Source: Desulfobacteraceae bacterium
GTDB lineage: Bacteria; Desulfobacterota; DSM-4660; Desulfatiglandales; JALVMZ01
Reading direction: 5' to 3'
NCBI GenBank assembly: GCA_027032655.1
Contig: JALVMZ010000059.1
Span: forward strand, 1-7,272
Length of the DNA stretch: 7,272 nucleotides
Positions 6,042 to 7,272 of the stretch are shown piece after piece (position 1 is the stretch's first letter; each line of letters begins with the position of its first letter). The translations under genes were made by a program, and so were the position numbers. The notes under the pieces were generated by a model. That model ran no database searches and had not been told where the DNA came from. It saw only the letters and a list, made by a program, of their open reading frames with translations.

Positions 6042-6413
6042 ATGGAACAGAAAGAGGAAAAAATCATGCTATTTGCAACACATGCAGGAGAGGATCCAGA
6101 GAGGGCATCCCTGCCATTTGTAGTTGGAAATGCAGCCCTTGCCATGGATGTTAAGGCTATCGTGGTGCTTCAGGGGACAGGTGTGTATCTGGCAAAAAAG
6201 GGATACATCGAGAATGTCTTTGCAGGTGGATTACCACCCCTTAAGGAATTGGTGGACAATTTTAAAGAGCAGGGCGGCAGGATATTTGTATGTTCACCCT
6301 GTATTAAAGAACGACAAATAAAGGAGTCTGACTTAATCGAGGGCTCTGAAGTTATAGCTGCTGGTGTTCTGGTGGATGAATTACTATCTGCAAGTGCATC
6401 CCTTGTTTATTAA
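6042..6413 (+). CDS. DsrE-family sulfur-trafficking protein
   Basis: This 123-residue protein has the DsrE/DsrF-like fold. An N-terminal strand KIMLFATHAGEDPERA (7-22) leads into a helix with FVVGNAALAMDVKAIVVLQGTGVYLA. PPLKELVDNFKEQGGRIFVCSPCIKERQI follows in two halves, and the end is a short GVLVDELL helix segment. C84 and C87 form a CxxC in the position where DsrE-type proteins carry the reactive, persulfide-bearing cysteine. Such proteins exchange sulfane sulfur with TusA. It is the last plus-strand gene, 16 bases after the QmoC-like gene, so the cluster begins and ends with sulfur-carrier proteins. It is not the Dsr-operon DsrE proper, because no dsrFH genes adjoin it; it is better called a DsrE-like protein. 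It lies in the same transcription unit by spacing. Confidence 0.82.
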   Translation: MEQKEEKIMLFATHAGEDPERASLPFVVGNAALAMDVKAIVVLQGTGVYLAKKGYIENVFAGGLPPLKELVDNFKEQGGRIFVCSPCIKERQIKESDLIEGSEVIAAGVLVDELLSASASLVY

Positions 6414-6414
6414 A

Positions 6415-7272
6415 TTATAGTTTTTTCTGGCACATTAGAATATAGGGCTTTGCCTTCTCAGGGCAGGTATTAAACATAAGGAGTGCATCCTCATATCTTT
6501 CAAGATTCATGAGGCTCACTCCTTTTGAGATGTGAAGGTCATCACTCTCCGGAAAATGCCTCAATCCCTCATCAAGCATCTCAAGCGATTCACTAAACCT
6601 GCCCTGTTTCTGCATTATGATTCCAAGGCCAAGATATGCCCTGTGATCAGGGGCATACTCAAGTGCCCTTTTATACAGCCTCTCAGCAACTGCATCAGGC
6701 TCAGGTATCTCATCGAGCCTTGAATAATCCCCATGACTGAATGTCATCCCGAGCCTTGAGAGGAAATCCGCATGAAATGGATACAGTTCCTTTTTATCTA
6801 TGAGCCTGATTGATTCCGCATATCTGGGTAGATTTCTGTAGAATGTGGACCTGAGTCTTCTTCCCCTCTCAAGGATATCCTTCTCGGATACAGGCACATC
6901 CTTCTCAAAGTAAAAATACATTATCCCTTCAGTCCTGTTCAACCAGTAATCATCGTCTATGAGTCCTGAGTCCTTTAATTCTTCGTAGAGCTGTGTCCCG
7001 GGGAATACATCCAGTATATAGAAAATAACGCTAAGTGGTCTGATCTCATCAATAAGGCATATGGTCTCCTCAATAACCCTGTCGTCTTCACCAGGTGCCC
7101 CGTATATAAAATATGCCCTCGGGAGTATGCCCATTCTCCTCGTCATCCTGAAGGCATCCTTTATCTTCTTCGTGCTCAGAGGTTTTCCCAGTGCCTTTCT
7201 CACCTTTGACGAGCCGCTTTCAACACCATAGCTTATCTGAATACACCCTGCCCGCCTCATCCAGTAAAGCAC
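6415..7272 (-). CDS. Radical SAM protein with C-terminal TPR repeats (3' part only)
   Basis: The reading frame is open at the window's right edge, so the N-terminus is missing and the first codon visible (GTG at 7272) should not be taken as the start. The visible part begins inside a radical SAM barrel. It shows YGVESGSSKVRKALGKP at 15-31 of the visible part, the typical AFRMTRRMGI segment (40-49), then FIYGAPGED (55-63) and FPGTQLYEEL (90-99). These are the C-terminal strands of the B12-binding-domain radical SAM group (BchE-like). The CX3CX2C cluster motif and any B12 domain would lie beyond the window. From about 193 to 275 come two to three TPR-like helix pairs (AERLYKRALEYAPDH, YLGLGIIMQKQGRFSESLEML, ISKGVSLMNLERYEDAL). 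Its substrate is unknown. It converges on the DsrE-like gene with one base between the stop codons, and seems unrelated to the sulfur cluster. Confidence 0.8.
   Translation of the reverse strand: MLYWMRRAGCIQISYGVESGSSKVRKALGKPLSTKKIKDAFRMTRRMGILPRAYFIYGAPGEDDRVIEETICLIDEIRPLSVIFYILDVFPGTQLYEELKDSGLIDDDYWLNRTEGIMYFYFEKDVPVSEKDILERGRRLRSTFYRNLPRYAESIRLIDKKELYPFHADFLSRLGMTFSHGDYSRLDEIPEPDAVAERLYKRALEYAPDHRAYLGLGIIMQKQGRFSESLEMLDEGLRHFPESDDLHISKGVSLMNLERYEDALLMFNTCPEKAKPYILMCQKKL

Noticed and set aside
6381..6430. T6 run at 6421-6426 as part of a terminator for the sulfur cluster.
   Set aside because: Only a weak 4-base-pair stem (CAAG/CTTG) precedes it and is separated from it by AT-rich sequence, so no credible intrinsic terminator forms.

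Overview
The window holds one long plus-strand gene cluster (162-6413), plus the 3' part of an unrelated minus-strand gene (6415-7272). The cluster encodes sulfur-carrier proteins together with a heterodisulfide-reductase (Hdr)/Qmo-like redox complex. Gene content suggests an anaerobic or facultative sulfur-metabolising bacterium: two TusA-fold proteins, a DsrE-family protein, two HdrA-like flavoproteins, a QmoC-like membrane subunit and a FlpD/MvhD-like protein. Nitrospirota (Thermodesulfovibrionia-like) or Desulfobacterota lineages would fit, but that placement is inference from gene content. Base composition looks moderate and even, with no sign of a mobile element, tRNA, rRNA or CRISPR.

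Layout: (1) 1-161 is AT-rich non-coding DNA. It has short inverted repeats and a good sigma-54-type promoter match at 107-123, which overlaps a weaker sigma-70-type match. (2) 162-398 is a TusA-fold protein whose catalytic cysteine is replaced by asparagine. (3) 404-423 is a perfect intercistronic hairpin, followed by a very strong ribosome binding site. (4) 459-713 is a canonical TusA. (5) 725-1144 is a FlpD/MvhD-like iron-sulfur protein with an altered cysteine pattern. (6) 1240-2553 and 2585-4501 are two HdrA-like flavoproteins with complementary iron-sulfur modules. (7) 4520-4807 is a small basic helix/winged-helix protein. (8) 4847-6025 is a QmoC-like fusion of an HdrC ferredoxin domain to a membrane cytochrome b domain. 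(9) 6042-6413 is a DsrE-family protein with a CxxC site. (10) After a single base comes the end of a convergent radical SAM/TPR gene.

Proposed joint role (inference): DsrE-like and TusA proteins relay sulfane sulfur as protein persulfides to or from a membrane-anchored HdrA-HdrA-FlpD-QmoC complex, which exchanges electrons with the quinone pool. No HdrB subunit and no aprAB or dsrAB gene lies in the window. The arrangement is therefore neither a textbook sHdr sulfur-oxidation cluster (which has HdrB and lipoate-binding protein genes) nor a textbook apr-qmo sulfate-reduction cluster. It looks like a hybrid of the two, and it is the most interesting object here. The direction of electron flow (sulfur oxidation, reduction or disproportionation) cannot be decided from this sequence.
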